A DNA stretch of 64,000 bases from Jeongeupia wiesaeckerbachi (GTDB lineage Bacteria > Pseudomonadota > Gammaproteobacteria > Burkholderiales > Chitinibacteraceae): the NCBI RefSeq assembly GCF_050916355.1, contig NZ_CP136946.1:1178001-1242000 (forward strand), written 5' to 3'. A model generated the notes under the pieces. It saw nothing but the letters and a program-made list of their open reading frames with translations, had not been told where the DNA came from and made no database searches. A program made the translations under genes and the position numbers. Positions 63,998 to 64,000 of this stretch are shown here, piece after piece; positions within the stretch are counted from its first letter, which is position 1; the number at the start of each line of letters is the position of its first letter.

Positions 63998-64000
63998 GTT

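Overview
The window is high-GC DNA from the replication-origin region of a betaproteobacterium. The gene order yidC-yidD-rnpA-rpmH-dnaA-dnaN-gyrB, followed further on by mnmG-rsmG-parA-parB-atpIBEFHAGDC-glmU, and the protein sequences fit Neisseriales (Chromobacteriaceae/Chitinibacteraceae type). A chitin-binding module on a secreted Rhs protein would suit a chitin-degrading member, but genus assignment is inference.

Layout. 1-6974: core origin block, with rpmH, rnpA, yidD and yidC diverging from dnaA, dnaN and gyrB. 7080-15440: accessory island of lower GC. It holds two consecutive secreted Rhs/YD-repeat proteins. The second carries a CBM5/12 chitin-binding domain, a PT-rich linker and a C-terminal tip that closely resembles vertebrate serum amyloid A. 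Small candidate immunity genes (a lipoprotein and a membrane protein), a DUF2130 gene and a slyD gene ruined by an internal deletion follow. 15563-24203: an OsmC-YcaO fusion, two unknown proteins, then a YheO-type regulator with malX, malY and manA. 24282-34257: rhlE-like helicase, EamA and AmpG-like transporters, GNAT, exonuclease III, pyrE, DUF4124 protein, polyphosphate glucokinase and two outer-membrane barrel proteins. 34490-47363: mnmG, rsmG, parA, parB, the complete F1Fo ATP synthase operon and glmU. 47364-51374: YihY/BrkB protein, an internally duplicated barrel, ychF and a short-chain dehydrogenase.

51748-64000: part of a type VI secretion locus, transcribed on the minus strand as hcp-tssE-tssF-tssG-clpV, then four cargo-like genes, then vgrG and a YwqK/MORN protein, with a DUF4280 PAAR-like gene converging from the other strand. 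The cargo block is AT-richer and contains a GNAT enzyme, a papain-like cysteine peptidase with a visible Cys/His/Asp set, an unrecognised 166-residue protein, and a protein with a His-Gly...Cys arrangement like the caspase-fold DUF4347/CHAT group. The clpV gene stops early exactly at the cargo junction, which suggests that the effector block recombined into its 3' end.

The strongest candidates for undescribed biology are the serum-amyloid-A-like Rhs tip with its neighbours and the two candidate cysteine-protease T6SS effectors. No tRNA, rRNA, CRISPR array or intact insertion sequence was seen.
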